A stretch of 64,000 nucleotides of DNA, from positions 40,058,358-40,122,357 of the forward strand of contig JANJXV010000004.1 in the NCBI GenBank assembly GCA_024803745.1. The letters run 5' to 3'. How positions within the stretch are numbered: position 1 is the first letter of the stretch; each line of letters begins with the position of its first letter. The position numbers and the translations under genes were made by a program. Source of the DNA: Megascapheus bottae (Eukaryota > Chordata > Mammalia > Rodentia > Geomyidae). Below are positions 1 to 11,192 of this stretch, piece by piece. The notes below the pieces were generated by a model that was not told where the DNA came from, searched no databases, and saw only the letters and a list, made by a program, of their open reading frames with translations.

Positions 1-174
1 AATTCATGATTCAAACCAACCCAGGTAAGAAAGACTGAAACTCTCTTATCTTCAATTAAACGTCAGAAAGCTGGAAGCAGCTGTGGCTCACAGTTGTAGA
101 GCATGAGCCTTGAGCAGAAAAGCTCAGCGATAACAGGCCCTGAGTTCAAGCCTCATAACGAACAACAACAACAA
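1..174 (+). mobile_element. B1-like dimeric SINE, cut by window start
   Basis: Only the end of the left arm, the linker and the right arm remain. Confidence 0.75.
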
Positions 175-182
175 AAGTCTTA

Positions 183-282
183 CCCAACTTCCTTGCCTGA
201 GCTGGTTTTGAATCACAAATCATCAGATCTCACTCTCTTGAATAGCTAGCACTTCCGGTGTGACCCACCAGTGGCTGGCCTA
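183..282 (-). mobile_element. B1-like left arm, diverged
   Basis: The reverse of a B1 arm is visible (gctggttttgaatcacaaat; ccaccagtggctggcc). Confidence 0.5.
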
Positions 283-473
283 ATCCAAATTATTTTTAAA
301 TGAGCATTTCACCAGATAAATAACAGTTGAGTTTAAGAACTGTGAAAGCAACAATTCAGAAAATACCTTTAAAACCTAAGTATTTCAAGATCTTGAAAGG
401 GACTTGGGATTTTATTTATCCTAAAAATATTATAACATAGGTACATGCTAATGATTATTTTCTTTCTTGCTTG

Positions 474-707
474 CTTTTTTTTTTTTTTTTTTGTGGGTCA
501 TGGGGCTTGAACTCTGCCTGGGTGCTGTCCCTGAGCTCTTCAGCTCAAGGCTATTGCCCCACCCTTGAGCCAAGCCCTACTTCCCTTATCTAGATAAGAG
601 AGAAGAGTTTCAGGTCCTCTTGTGCTCGGGATGCCTTTGACCCTGATCCTTAGATCTCAGCTTCCCGAGTATCTAGGATTACAAGCATGAGCGACCACTT
701 CTGGCTT
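474..707 (-). mobile_element. B1-like dimeric SINE
   Basis: A poly-T start and both arms are present in reverse. Confidence 0.8.
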
Positions 708-936
708 AGTGATTATTTTCTTATCAGGCCAATGTTTGCAAACTTATGTCATATCCAGAAAAGCAGGGAATAGTCAAGGAGCTCCCAATCACTTACCCAA
801 ATGAGGAAAAGTTTGCCCTTCCTCTCCCCATAACCGTATGTTTTACTCCAAGTTGACTTTTTGTAAATAAAGTATGTGATCGACATCTACTCAAATATAC
901 TTTATGTTACTTAAGGATAAAAGAAAATTTTCTTTT

Positions 937-1165
937 CTTTTGTTTTGTTTTTTAAACTCAAGGCCTGGGCACTGTCCTGAGTTGTTTTTTTGTTTGTTTA
1001 CTCTCCCAAAGTTAGCTCTTTATCATTTGAGTCATTGCTCCATTTCCAGCTTTCTGCTGGTTAACTGAAAATAAAAGTGTGACAGGCATCCCTTCCCTAA
1101 TTCACTTTGAACCATCTTTAGGTCTCAACCTCCAGAGAAGCTAGGATTGCAGTGTCCAGCTCTTA
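937..1165 (-). mobile_element. B1-like dimeric SINE, old
   Basis: The arms are recognisable but diverged. Confidence 0.6.
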
Positions 1166-1439
1166 TTTCATCTTAATCCTTATCTAGCATAACATCTGAC
1201 ACTTAAGAATGTACGCTCTACAGATCTCTACAGATGTGTTGATTTGTTTGGATACATTCATAAATACAAAAAATATGTAAACACAGAGAAACGACCTAAT
1301 GAAATTCAGAAAAATCTTATTTCAAAAATAAATATATGAAAACTTAAAAAAGTATAATAAGTAATATCGGTGAGCTCTGGCATACTATTGAGAACTTGAT
1401 ATGACTTTTAGCAAAGGTAATATGACTAAGTGCATTAAA

Positions 1440-1650
1440 TTTGAAATTTACATGCCATTTGATCAGTGACTTTATTTCTAGGCATTTTTAAGAACTATCC
1501 TAAGGAAATAAGTACAGAAATACACAGAGGCTATTTGTCTCAGTGTTTTCCTAGAAACAAACTAAATGTCAAACAACAGGAACTTGGTTAAATAAATTAC
1601 AGTTTAGTCATATAACAGAATACTCTTTAGTCACTAAAATATGTACTATA
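1440..1650 (+). mobile_element. Old L1 3' region (part 1)
   Basis: The sequence is like the mammalian L1M 3' end (aaatgtcaaacaacaggaac and neighbouring text). It is interrupted by three SINEs and resumes near 2335. Confidence 0.6.
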
Positions 1651-1670
1651 GATTTTTTTAAAAATTAGTG

Positions 1671-1852
1671 GGGCTGGGAGTGTGGTCTAGCATGCATGAA
1701 GACCTGGGTTCAAGTCTTCTGTACCACATACACAGAAAAAGCCAGAAGTGGTGTTGTGGCTCAAGAGGTAGAGCTCTAGCCTTGAGAAAGCCCAAGGACA
1801 GTGCCTGGGCCCTGAGCCCAATCCCCAGGAATGGCAAAAAAAAAAAAAATAG
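1671..1852 (+). mobile_element. IDL-Geo-like SINE
   Basis: The left monomer has a small deletion before the 'tctagcatgcatgaag' part. The poly-A tail is intact. Confidence 0.8.
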
Positions 1853-1860
1853 TGCCATGG

Positions 1861-2063
1861 AGGGCCGGGAGTTTTGCCTAGTGGTTAAAGTGCTTGCCTA
1901 GCATGCATGAAGACCCGGGTTCGATTCCTCTGTACCACATACATAGAAAAAAGCTGGAAGTGGTGCTGAGGCTCAAGTGGTAGAGCTCTAGCCTTGAGAA
2001 AGTCCAAGAACAGTGCTCAGGCCCGGAGCTCAAGCCCAGGACTGGCAATAAATAAATAAATAG
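1861..2063 (+). mobile_element. IDL-Geo-like SINE
   Basis: Full-length copy with an AAAT-repeat tail, directly behind the preceding SINE. Confidence 0.85.
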
Positions 2064-2093
2064 TGCCATAGAAAGCTATTGACAACATTAGGT

Positions 2094-2332
2094 TTTAGCT
2101 GGGCACTGGTGGCTCATGCCTATAATACTAGCTACTAAGGAGGCTGAGATCTGAAGGTCTCAGTTCAAAGCCAGCCCAGGCACTAAAGTCCATGAAACTC
2201 TTATCTCCAATTAACCACCAGAAAACTGGAAGTGGTACTGTGGCTCAAAGTGGTAGCCTTGAACTGAAGAACTCAGGGATATTAATAGCCCAAGCCCTAA
2301 GTTCAAGCCCCACATTGGACAAAAAAAAAAGG
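2094..2332 (+). mobile_element. B1-like dimeric SINE
   Basis: Both arms and an A10 tail are present. Confidence 0.8.
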
Positions 2333-2334
2333 TT

Positions 2335-2540
2335 TAAATGAAAAGTTAGTATACTATCAGATCATTTTGTTTTTTAGAGCTCTGTGTTATACATGGAAGA
2401 CATACATAAGAATGTTCACAGTAATTGCTTCTGGGTGGGAAAACTATAGACTTTATTTCCTTTCTGCTATTTCTATTGCTTATTCTGCTATTTATGTCAT
2501 GTTGTGTATTAGTTTTGTAAAAATAAGAAACTAGTTTTAA
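2335..2540 (+). mobile_element. Old L1 3' region (part 2)
   Basis: It continues the L1M-like tail after the SINE cluster, with the typical run from 'catggaagacatacataag' into A-rich sequence. Confidence 0.5.
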
Positions 2541-2557
2541 TTAAAAATTAATTAAAG

Positions 2558-2751
2558 GGGCCAGGAGTTTGGCCTAGTGGTAGAGTGCTTGCCTAGCATG
2601 CATGAAGACCCAGGCTTGATTCCTTAGTACCACATACCTAGAAAAAAAGCCAGAAGTGGTGCTGTGGATCAAGTGGACGAGCTCTAGCCTTGAGAAAGTC
2701 CAAGGACAATGCTCAGGCCTTGAGCTCAAGCCAAGTACTGGCAAAAAAAAA
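2558..2751 (+). mobile_element. IDL-Geo-like SINE
   Basis: Full-length copy with a poly-A tail. Confidence 0.85.
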
Positions 2752-4199
2752 AATCAATTAAAATAGTCTCAGCTACATCAGTCAGTATATTCCCAATTCT
2801 AATGACAATAGAAAGAATCTGCCAATTATTTAACTTCAAAACATTCTGACATACACTACCCAACATGTAGAATACGTGAGAAATACTTTCAAACAGAAAG
2901 GAAACTCCTAACTGGAACAATTCACAAGGTAGGAAAAGGAAAAACTACTAGCATCTCTGTTTGTTAAAGTTAAAAATAATGGAATGGTGGTTTATTTCAT
3001 TTAAATTTTTTCTCTACCTTGTCATGTCTGTGCATTCTAATTCTGTAGCAAGCTTCTTTACTGGATTCACAAAGAACAATAAGAAAAGGAAATACACAGA
3101 AGAGAGGCAAAGCCTTGTCCAAGTCCTAAAGTGAAGCTAACAATTGAACTTGGTTAGAAGTTAGTGTCTAGTTCTGTTCCTAAGCCTGGCCCAGTGCTAA
3201 GTCCACATTTTCTCCTCTAACACAAACTGAGTAGACCAATTTTGTTTTATGGTGATGCCAATAAAAAAGTCATGAAGTAAAATTTAGAGAGTGCAAAAGA
3301 AATATTTGAAGAGGCCTTCACAGATTACAAGTTCATCCACCTTTATGTTCCAACTAGATCAGATGGTATAGTTAGAGCAAGCCACTCCCCAAAAATGACC
3401 CATGAGGAGGTCCATCCCTGCATGCATGGAATAATAAGGGTGGCTAAACTCACAGACTTCATGCTTTTGCTTGCTATTGTTACCTGACGATGGCTACCTG
3501 GCTTGAAATCCCTTGGGGATGATCACGTTGTTTGGTTTTGGGTTATTTTACAGCATTGTCATTAGCTATAATGCAATGATTTTAATGCAGGACTGAAAGC
3601 AAAGGACGTACTATCCCCAAATGGAACAGGCCTGAGAAAAGTATTGTTTTGAGTGATAGATTCCAAATTCAATGGCTAAATAATTGGCCTGTGAAATCAA
3701 AATCACATGCTTCTACATTAAAAAAAAATCTATCTTGTTGTGACACAGAGCACACAATCATGTGCCCACATTTTAATTGACTGCCAAGATTGTCCTAAAG
3801 GAGTCAAAGGAATGGTATGAAATTATGGGTTCTAGGCCTCAGCCAACAAGATGGTAAGGCATGGCAGGTGTACAGCTGTGTGCAGCTGTGTCCTTTCACA
3901 GCTGCAGCACTGCCCTAAAAAAATCACCAAGACATAGTTTTCCTGTCAGCACTACTGCCCTGAAAGTTGTTCAGAAGTCTCTTTTAGTTATATAAGAGAC
4001 ATTAATTCCCATCAGTCTACAGACCCTAAAGTATACATTCAGCAAATCTCACATAGCACAAGCATTCAAGTCTGTTTATATGTTTCAATTAATACTACCA
4101 AGATAAAGTATTCTATTTTCCTCTCTTCTGCCCTGAAATATCCTTTCTCTTTCAGAAAAATATTCACTAATTTCATTAGCTTAAGAATACAAATGTGTC

Positions 4200-4402
4200 T
4201 TGTACCAGTGGCTCATCTTTAACTAAAGAGGTTAAGGTTACCAAGATTGTGGTTTGAAGTCAACCTGGGCAAAAAGTCCAGAAGAATCTTATCTACAATT
4301 AACCACAAAAAAATGCCAGAAGTGGTAGAGCTCTAGTCTTGAATAAAAATGCTCAGGGACAGCAAACAGGCCAAAAATTCAAGCTCCAGAGCTGGCATAA
4401 AA
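4200..4402 (+). mobile_element. B1-like dimeric SINE, old
   Basis: Both arms are present but diverged; GA-rich sequence follows to 4470. Confidence 0.6.
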
Positions 4403-4511
4403 GAAGTAGGTAAAGGAGGAGGAAGAAAGGATGAGAAGGAAGAAGAGGAGGAAGAGGAGGAGCCCAGGACAAGACTCAACAAAGAGTGATATTTCCTTAG
4501 AAGACAAAGTG

Positions 4512-4702
4512 GGGGTCTGGGAGTTTGTGGTGGAAAGCTTGCCTAGCATGCACAAAGACCCCAGTTCATTTCTTCAGCACCACATACATAGAAAATGCCA
4601 GAAGTAGTGCTGTAGCTCAAGTGGCAGGGGCCTAGCCTTGAGGAAAAAGCCCAAGGACGTGCTCAGACCCTGAGTTCAAGCTCGAGGGCTGGCAAAAAAA
4701 AT
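4512..4702 (+). mobile_element. IDL-Geo-like SINE
   Basis: Full length. It is the last SINE before the SINE-free zone. Confidence 0.75.
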
Positions 4703-4750
4703 AGAAGATAGATAGAAGACAGAGAGACAGACAGACAGACAGATAAATAG
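4703..4750. repeat. GATA/GACA microsatellite
   Basis: Imperfect ATAG and AGAC tetranucleotides grow from the tail of the preceding SINE. Confidence 0.8.
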
Positions 4751-7700
4751 TTTGGTCACACTAGCAGGACATAATCTTTTCTTAGGAGTCTCCTTTTTAG
4801 AAAGCCACTGACAGACCTCAGTGTTCCTTTTTGAGGCCCAGATTTTAACTTTGAGTTAAAATCTCTGTTACCTCTTGGTTTCTATAAGTCTGTCTTTCAC
4901 ACAAGGAGAGTAGGGCTTGGCTCCTCAGAGCAGGCTTGGCAAGCACAGAGGCAGGAAACACAGAAGGGAACGAGTCTGTCAGACTCATTTTCTTCTAGTT
5001 CAAATGTTTATTTCAGATTTGGTAGGAAGTGGAGAAGTTCCTTTCCATTTCCTCGTCTCTGGAACCTGCAAGAGAGAATGGTGCTCTATGGCACATCAGA
5101 CTCAGAGGTCACAGATGGAGAAAGAGACTCTACCCAGAAACCTCTGTTGGAATAGAGCACAATGCATAGCTCTCCAAGTCCTCTCAGGACTCTTATGGGT
5201 TTAGCCTGAGGTGGACAATGGATGGCCATTACAAGAGCCCAGGGAAATCCCATACCCGCTGCGAAAGAGTAAGGTCCTTGTCCTGATTTCATTAGCCCCT
5301 AACCCTGCCATGTTGTGCAGCTGAAGCTACCATTCGGTAAGAAGGGTCTGACATGGTTTGTGGATGTCTCAGTGGGAATGTGCTCCCAGGCCTGCTTTCT
5401 AAGTTCTTTACTGCATTTAACATAACGGGATGGCATTTCAGCAGTAAATCTTAAAATATACCTGATTTAATAATGAGCTCATTTCAATCTTAAACATGCT
5501 GACTTTTCCAATCCACACCCTGATCTCTCTCACTCTTTTTAAACATCAAGCTACTTAACTCACTGCAGTTGCCTTATTGTCTATGCAATTAACATAGGTC
5601 ATTTTTAATGCCAAATGGAGACCATCAGTAGACCAAACTAGAAAATCTTGTGGTAAGTTTCCTAGTAAGCTTTACCAGATGTGCCTACCTCCAACTGCAG
5701 GCAACAGGACCAAAGCATAAATTTAGTTACAAATTACTTACTGAGAATATTTGTAGACAGGAACCTTGTCTACTAAAGGTGAGACTCTGTGATATTTAAC
5801 ATAGACTATCCTGTAGATTAGCAGTGGATAAAGAAGCCAAATATGGTAAGTACATTAATTATGATTTGTTTAGGAAAGTTTCCAGGACAGTGTACTTGAT
5901 CTAATCACATTAGCTTTGTCAGAGTTTAAAAAGGTAAAAAACCTGACTCATTATTCTACTCACAGTTGACATTTTTTGAGTTATGTTATTGTTTGGGAGA
6001 TACTGATGACAGTTTAGTAAGGTCTATGTGAACAAAATACAACTAGCATTTATACTTAAACATACATTCACACATTCACTAATACAAACAAGTTTATATA
6101 TTATGTCTACCATGCTCTAGAAGAACTCCTGAAAGTCATTAACACTTCCCTATGCTGGGATTCCTCTCTGACATACATTTATTGTGACACATATGGGCTG
6201 ACATAATACATTAGATATAATCCCAATACTTACATTAGAAACCAAAAACAGCCCAAATGTAAATTACATTGCCATTTGATGTTCTAAAATCCTCTCTACT
6301 AGCCACTAATTAAATAAGATATACTACTTGTAAGTACAGCAAAACAATCAGTTTTTTTAATCAAGAAAAAAAAGAAGAAAGATTCAGACACAGTGTAAAG
6401 GTCATAATGAGACAAACATTTCTACTTCAAGATACTGTCACTGAAGTACACCAGAAGTAAGCAATGCCAAGTCATGTGCTTTCCACACACAAAATTATAT
6501 TGTATCAAATTTAAATTTGTTACAACTGCCATGTACATTATACCAGTGATAACGAAAATGTAACTCAATATCTGATCTAGTGAAACAGCAACCAACATTA
6601 GCTGCCAGCCACATGAAGACTATCTGCAATGCCATTACCGATGTCAGCTAAACTTCAGCCAGTTTGTCTTCTCCTTTACATAAATATGTGACTATCTCAA
6701 TTAGGAAATCTTGAAGGAAGTATCTGAGATGAGGCAAATTTGTTGCTCATTCTCAGTGCTTTGGTTTGCTGTACTTAAAATAGATACTTGTACCAATGTC
6801 CTTTCTGTTACCAGAAGGAGAAAAAAAAAATCACATACACTCCAGTCTTTTTTCTTTCAGCTCACAGAGAAGCAACTGGATCCAACCAGTGTTGAAACCT
6901 GAGTAGGTCACTGTACACCACGATAAAATTCCCTAATCCCTGAGCCAAATCTCCCTAAGGGAGGCCTCCTCCTGATCCTTCACTTCCCAGGCTGACTTTT
7001 CCATTCCCTCTCTCCTCTTTCCCCCTTTCATTTCCCCTACCTTCAAGCCTTGATATGTGATCCGAGGTACGGGCTCAGGTTTCCGTTTTTACAGCTTAGG
7101 CCTTGCTAGCTGTATACATTCCTTTCTTTCTGCCGGGCAATGATTACTTACCAGGGCTTAGTTTACACTGGTCCAGATGAAAGCCGTTCAGATGAAGGCA
7201 AACACAGCCAGGCAGCTCCAGAAGCAACGATAGGAAGCTGCACAAGGCTACATTGTACTCTGGGTGACATTTTGTTACACACATTTTTATACAGGGCAAC
7301 CAACTTGTTATGTTACCCTACACTTCATGTTCAGGGAGGTAGAGGGATAATAATAGAATGAAGTGAAGGGAAGAGTTTTGCTTCTGTAATTATTAATATC
7401 AGAAGTAGAAAAATATAATGAGTTTAAAATAACTGCTTTGACTTTGGGAAAATACAGTAAATACGGCTTCTTGGTGCTATTATATTAGAGGATTCCAACA
7501 AAAGAGTTCCACTAGACACACTGGCATGACTGCAGGAACATGACTGAAAATTCTGGCCAAGGGTCTCTCACATTGTTCTAAACCAGAGAGAAATACTGGT
7601 CCTATAGGTGGTTGAGTTATTTCCTGTGCAAAACTCTTCTTGTTTAATGCTACACTGCATCAAAATGATGAAGATTAAAACTTCAAATAGTAAGTAGTGA

Positions 7701-8640
7701 TTTGGAAGAAAAATATAACATTATTTTCCTCAAGAGGAAATTCTGCACACCAAGGTTAATTCCATACTTAGTCCAGAGAGTATTGGCTAAAAATCGTGTA
7801 ATTTTTCCCCTTCATACAATGTTGTTTTTGTTTCTTCCTCACCAGTTCAGACAAACATCTGTTATACTGTAGAAGGACAACTATCTCCCAAACCACGGAG
7901 TACTGCCTGCAGCCAAAGTCAACAACACGAGCCCCAAGCATGGAGCACAGTCAGCCATTATATCCAGCCAGGATAACATTTCACATGTTTTGATTAAAAT
8001 TAGCTAATTTGTAACTTTAGAACCTATGAAACTTAAAAGCTGCCATCCATATAGATCACATTAGGCGGTGTTTTAAAGGGCCAGTGCATGCTGTGATTGC
8101 CTAGTGGCCTTCACCTCTCTCCTCTTCTCCTATACCCTCAATCTAAAGCGACATGGAAAAGTAATCTGGAAACGCAGGACGGGAGGGAAGGAAGGGCAAG
8201 GGAGGGAAACTGGTTGTTGTAGACTGAATTCCACCCTCGTGGAAAGAAAAGAACTTTTTACTAGTCTTTTGGGTCTTTTTTTTTTAATTTTTATTTTAAA
8301 TCAATGGTGGTTTCCATTACTTTCCAAGGCAAATCTTCCTTATTTCTCTTCTGGACCCATCCTGCACCTTATGCTAAAAAAAAAAAAGGCATTAAGTTCT
8401 TCGCCCCGAAAGACAAACTCGAATTCCATAAATTAGCATGCTCCTGACATTTCTAGGCGGAAGGTAAGACTACACATACGCACCCAGGTAGAGAAACACG
8501 GATGTACACCCATCTGTCCCCTTTGAAGTGTGAGCTTCATACAAGGCATCTCAGTCACAGAAGATGTTAAAAGAAGAGAGAGAGAGGGAGAGACAGACGG
8601 GGGGGGGGGGGTCGTAGCTTGACGTTTTAACACCAGTTCG
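4751..8640. other. Unique, SINE-free part of SOBP intron 1
   Basis: No recognisable SINE, exon or RNA gene was seen. The sequence is AT-rich and of normal complexity. Confidence 0.6.
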
Positions 8641-9137
8641 TCTTTTCAGTAGAAACTTCCCCAAACCTGGCGCGATCGCTGGCAGCACGCGGGCGGGCTG
8701 TGTTCCGAGGACGAGGAACACTGAGCAGACCGAAAACCCGCTACTTTTTTTTTTCAACTCGCCGAAAGAAAAACGGACAAATAAGATTAAAAAAAAAAAT
8801 CAAGAGAAGCTTGTGACATGGACAGAGAATAAAACCGTCGCCCAGGCAAACCCTCGCAAGTCTGCAGAATCTAATGAAAGAGCGGGGGTGCTGGGGAGTC
8901 CGGAGGTGAGCGGGGCGTCTCGGGCAATCGCTTCCGAACACGCACAGCTGCTGCGCGGGGCTGCGCTCGCCACCTCTGGGGCACCACTGGCCTGGCGCGG
9001 AGCCCGGCCTCGGCCGGCTGGGAGGACAATGGGCCGGCGCTGGCGAAGGCCGCCCCTCCGACGGACACCGCGCCTGCTCATCGGGGGCGGAGGGGGTGCG
9101 GGGGAGGCTGCGGCCCGGGGAAGCCGGGAGGGCCGAG

Positions 9138-9202
9138 CCAGCCCGGCGGGCGCGGGCGGGCGCGGGCGGGCGGGGGCGGGCGGGCGCGGCGAGCCGGGCG
9201 GC
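9138..9202. repeat. G-run tandem (GCGGGCGGG-like) in SOBP intron 1
   Basis: Plus strand GGGCG-type units repeat with many G3 runs in close succession. The tract has quadruplex potential and lies about 0.5 kb inside intron 1. Confidence 0.7.
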
Positions 9203-9724
9203 TAGGACCGTCCCAGACCCGCGCCGCTCAGGCCGCCACTGGCGGCCACTGACAACCGCTACACGGTCACCGCTGGCGACTTGGGACGAAGCGACACCAT
9301 CAAGCAGGGAGATGTCCTAGGGAGAGGGGTGGCATCGGGCTCTCCCCGAGGGCGCCTCGGCCGGGCGGCTCTCAACTTTGGAAGGGTCTGAAGGATGATA
9401 GGAAAGCCTCCTCGTCCTACCCACCCGCCCTGGCGCCTTCTCCCCGAAACAAATCAGTGCCAACCCGGGGTCCGCACGCTTACATAGTATGTGGTCTCCC
9501 CCTCACCCCCCCCGCCCTCATCAGATCCGAGCTTGGCACATTTCGGGGATGCAACCCGTGAGTTGGCTTCTGCTCCGCACCTGGAGGAGGAGCCGAGGCG
9601 TTCCGGGCATCCCACGGAAACTGACAAGCGCGCCCCTGGATCCCCCCCAAATCCACACAACAGCCCAAGAGGAGCGGGCCGGAGAAAGAGCTCCGTCTCC
9701 TCAACCCCCGAGGTCCAAAAATAC

Positions 9725-9820
9725 CTTCATTTCCTCATTGATCTCCCTTTTGACTGGGTGAGCCGGTTTCCTGCTCCTTTTATTTTCCGGAGGTCTCCCT
9801 TCTTTCTCCATTTCTGCCAT
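9725..9820 (-). CDS. SOBP: SOBP first coding exon (residues 1-32)
   Basis: Read on the minus strand, the ATG at 9820-9818 opens 32 codons starting [14 protein letters not shown] and ending NEEMK. The exon stops in phase 0 at 9725, and a GT donor (GTATTT) follows at 9724-9723. The residues match the N terminus of mammalian SOBP as I remember it. SOBP is a nuclear protein of roughly 870 residues that binds SIX-family factors and carries FCS-type zinc fingers in later exons; none of those is in this window. The visible part has a basic cluster (KRSRKP, residues 14-19) that could be a nuclear localisation signal. The family is known for the Jackson circler deaf mouse and a human intellectual-disability syndrome. 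No in-frame ATG lies upstream before a stop at 10054-10052, which supports this start. The gene continues off the left end of the window. Confidence 0.97.
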
Positions 9821-9854
9821 GTTTTTGTGTCTGGTTTCTGTGGAGATGAAATGG

Positions 9855-9960
9855 CTGCTGCCGCCGCCGGCGGTGGTGGTGGCGGTGGTGGTGGTGGTGG
9901 TGGTGGCGGTGGTGGAGGTGGTGCTGATGGTGGCAAAGCTGGCGGAGGTAGCGGTGCTGG
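9855..9960. repeat. GGT/GCC triplet tract next to SOBP start codon
   Basis: The plus strand is an imperfect GGT repeat with GCC, GGC and GGA interruptions. On the mRNA strand it reads as ACC triplets about 40 bases before the SOBP AUG and would encode poly-threonine in the SOBP frame. Confidence 0.85.
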
Positions 9961-10041
9961 CGGGGCCGAGCCGGGCCGGGCCGGGAGGGAGGGGAGAGGC
10001 GGGCGCCGGAGACGCGGGGTCTCTTCTAGCGGCGGAGACCG

Positions 10042-10227
10042 TCAGTGGCTGTCAGAGGGAAAGGTAGCTCGGGGAGTCTCGGGGATGCCGCCGCCGCCGC
10101 TCCGGCTCCTGCTGCCGCCGCCGCCGCCGCCAACACCGCCGCTGCCGCCGCTGCCCGCGCCGCCGCCGCCGCTGCTTCTGCCGCTCCAGCCGCCGCCGCC
10201 GCTGCCGCCGCCGCCGCCGGGCTGCAT
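10042..10227 (-). other. Upstream ORF in SOBP leader, glycine-rich (61 codons)
   Basis: The ATG at 10227-10225 (A at -3, C at +4) opens 61 codons beginning MQPGGGGGSGGGG. The frame differs from both SOBP and the alanine-rich upstream ORF that overlaps it. Two AUG-started frames therefore read the same GGC tract as poly-Gly and poly-Ala. Translation is unproven. Confidence 0.33.
10086..10220. repeat. Interrupted CCG/CGG triplet tract in SOBP leader
   Basis: Runs of up to about six CCG units alternate with CTG, CCA and other interruptions on the plus strand. The SOBP transcript would carry them as GGC/CGG triplets. Confidence 0.85.
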
Positions 10228-10247
10228 CCTCGGGGCCCCACGGAGTC

Positions 10248-10259
10248 GTCAGCCATCTT
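10248..10259 (-). promoter_or_regulatory. YY1-like motif at SOBP leader
   Basis: The minus strand reads AAGATGGCTGAC, close to the YY1 consensus AAnATGGCGGC. The motif supplies the ATG of the alanine-rich upstream ORF. Such motifs often sit just downstream of transcription starts in CpG-island promoters. Confidence 0.4.
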
Positions 10260-11100
10260 CCGTCGCTCTGTCCGTCTGCATCGGCGAGGGGAACGCGGGC
10301 TCGACGCGGAGAGAGCGGCTCTGGGCGTGCGTGCGTGGATGTGTGTGTGCGCCCGGCAGAGCGCGCCAGCCCCGGCGCCCTGCGCCTCCCGCGAGCCGAG
10401 CCGGGGGCGGGCCGGGGGCCGGCGCGGGTGGGGGGGGAGGGGAGGGGCGGGCCGGGGCCGGGGGGAGGAGGGGGGCTAGCACAGCCCCCCGCTCCCGGGC
10501 GGGCGTGGCTTCCACCGTCACTGGGTACGCGGATGCTGCGCGGCTCCGGGGGCTGCTCTCGGCCGCCTGCTCATCCGCGGCGGGCAGCGGCGGTTCGCGG
10601 CGCCCCTCGCGGCCACCACTTCTCCGCGACGTCCTCCGCGCGTCGCCGTCCCCGCGGGTTCCGACCCCGGCTCTTTCTCCTTAACTCTGGGATGTGGGCT
10701 CCGGGGGAGGGGCTCGAGTAGGAGTTGAGTTTCGAGCCTGTCCTAGTCACGGCTAAAGGAAAAATGAATGGGAGGTGAATGGAGCAGGTCGAGCCCTGAA
10801 AGGGCGCGGGGACCCGAGGTCACCACGCGAGAGGCCCGCTGCGGGGACGGCCGGCCGGGCTCGCTGCCTCCAGATGGCAGCGCCAGGGGCTCAGGAAAAG
10901 GAAAGCACAGGTTTGACCCAGCCTTCAGATGTCAGGATCGAGTGTCCCTTTCCTGGGGCCACAGCCTGGGCTGGGAGCCCCTTAGGAGAGGGCCCCGACC
11001 TGCCGAGGTGGCCCTGGACGCGGCGCGCCCTCCCGCTGCCCAGCCAGAACGCGCTGGCCTTTGAGAGAACCACTTACAAGGAGGACAGCTCGGCCTTCAG

Positions 11101-11103
<3 letters not shown>

Positions 11104-11168
<65 letters not shown>

Positions 11169-11192
11169 TCTCTCCCTCTCTCTCCCTCTCCC
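11104..11192. repeat. CT microsatellite upstream of SOBP
   Basis: About 43 CT dinucleotides end in CCCTCT variants. The tract is homopyrimidine on plus and lies inside the CpG island, about 0.85 kb upstream of the first leader ATG. Apparent Ser-Leu or Glu-Arg ORFs here come from the repeat. Confidence 0.95.

Larger units (their letters stand above)
1..9724 (-). other. SOBP: SOBP intron 1 (5' part)
   Basis: The stretch runs leftward from the exon 1 donor to the window edge. No open frame resembling SOBP exon 2 was seen. Positions 1-4702 hold SINEs and an old L1 tail. Positions 4703-8640 are mostly unique AT-rich sequence without SINEs, and 8640-9724 belongs to the CpG island. The intron assignment follows from the donor and from the known exon structure of the gene. 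Confidence 0.9.
10026..10256 (-). other. Upstream ORF in SOBP leader, alanine-rich (76 codons)
   Basis: The ATG at 10256-10254 sits in a strong initiation context (A at -3, G at +4). It opens 76 codons beginning MADDSVGPRG and then long alanine runs read from the GGC/GCC triplets. It is not in the SOBP frame and ends before the SOBP ATG. Whether it is transcribed depends on where the SOBP cap site lies. Its composition may only reflect the triplet repeat, so translation is unproven. Confidence 0.35.
9821..10260 (-). other. SOBP: Probable SOBP 5' leader (UTR)
   Basis: This is the minus-strand sequence between a YY1-like ATG motif and the SOBP start codon. In mRNA sense it is GGC-rich at its 5' part and turns into an ACC/GCC triplet tract just before the start codon. 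The SOBP frame stays open upstream from the ATG to a TGA at 10054-10052, about 77 codons without an AUG. The upstream boundary is inferred; the true cap site may differ. Confidence 0.6.

Noticed and set aside
1..9724. SOBP exon 2
   Set aside because: No minus-strand frame with the expected following SOBP residues was seen. The intron appears to continue past the window.
9491..10684. 397-codon plus-strand open frame across the SOBP CpG island
   Set aside because: It begins at a non-ATG or weak start, consists mostly of Gly, Pro and Ala from triplet repeats, and lies antisense to the real SOBP exon. It is a product of stop-poor GC-rich sequence.
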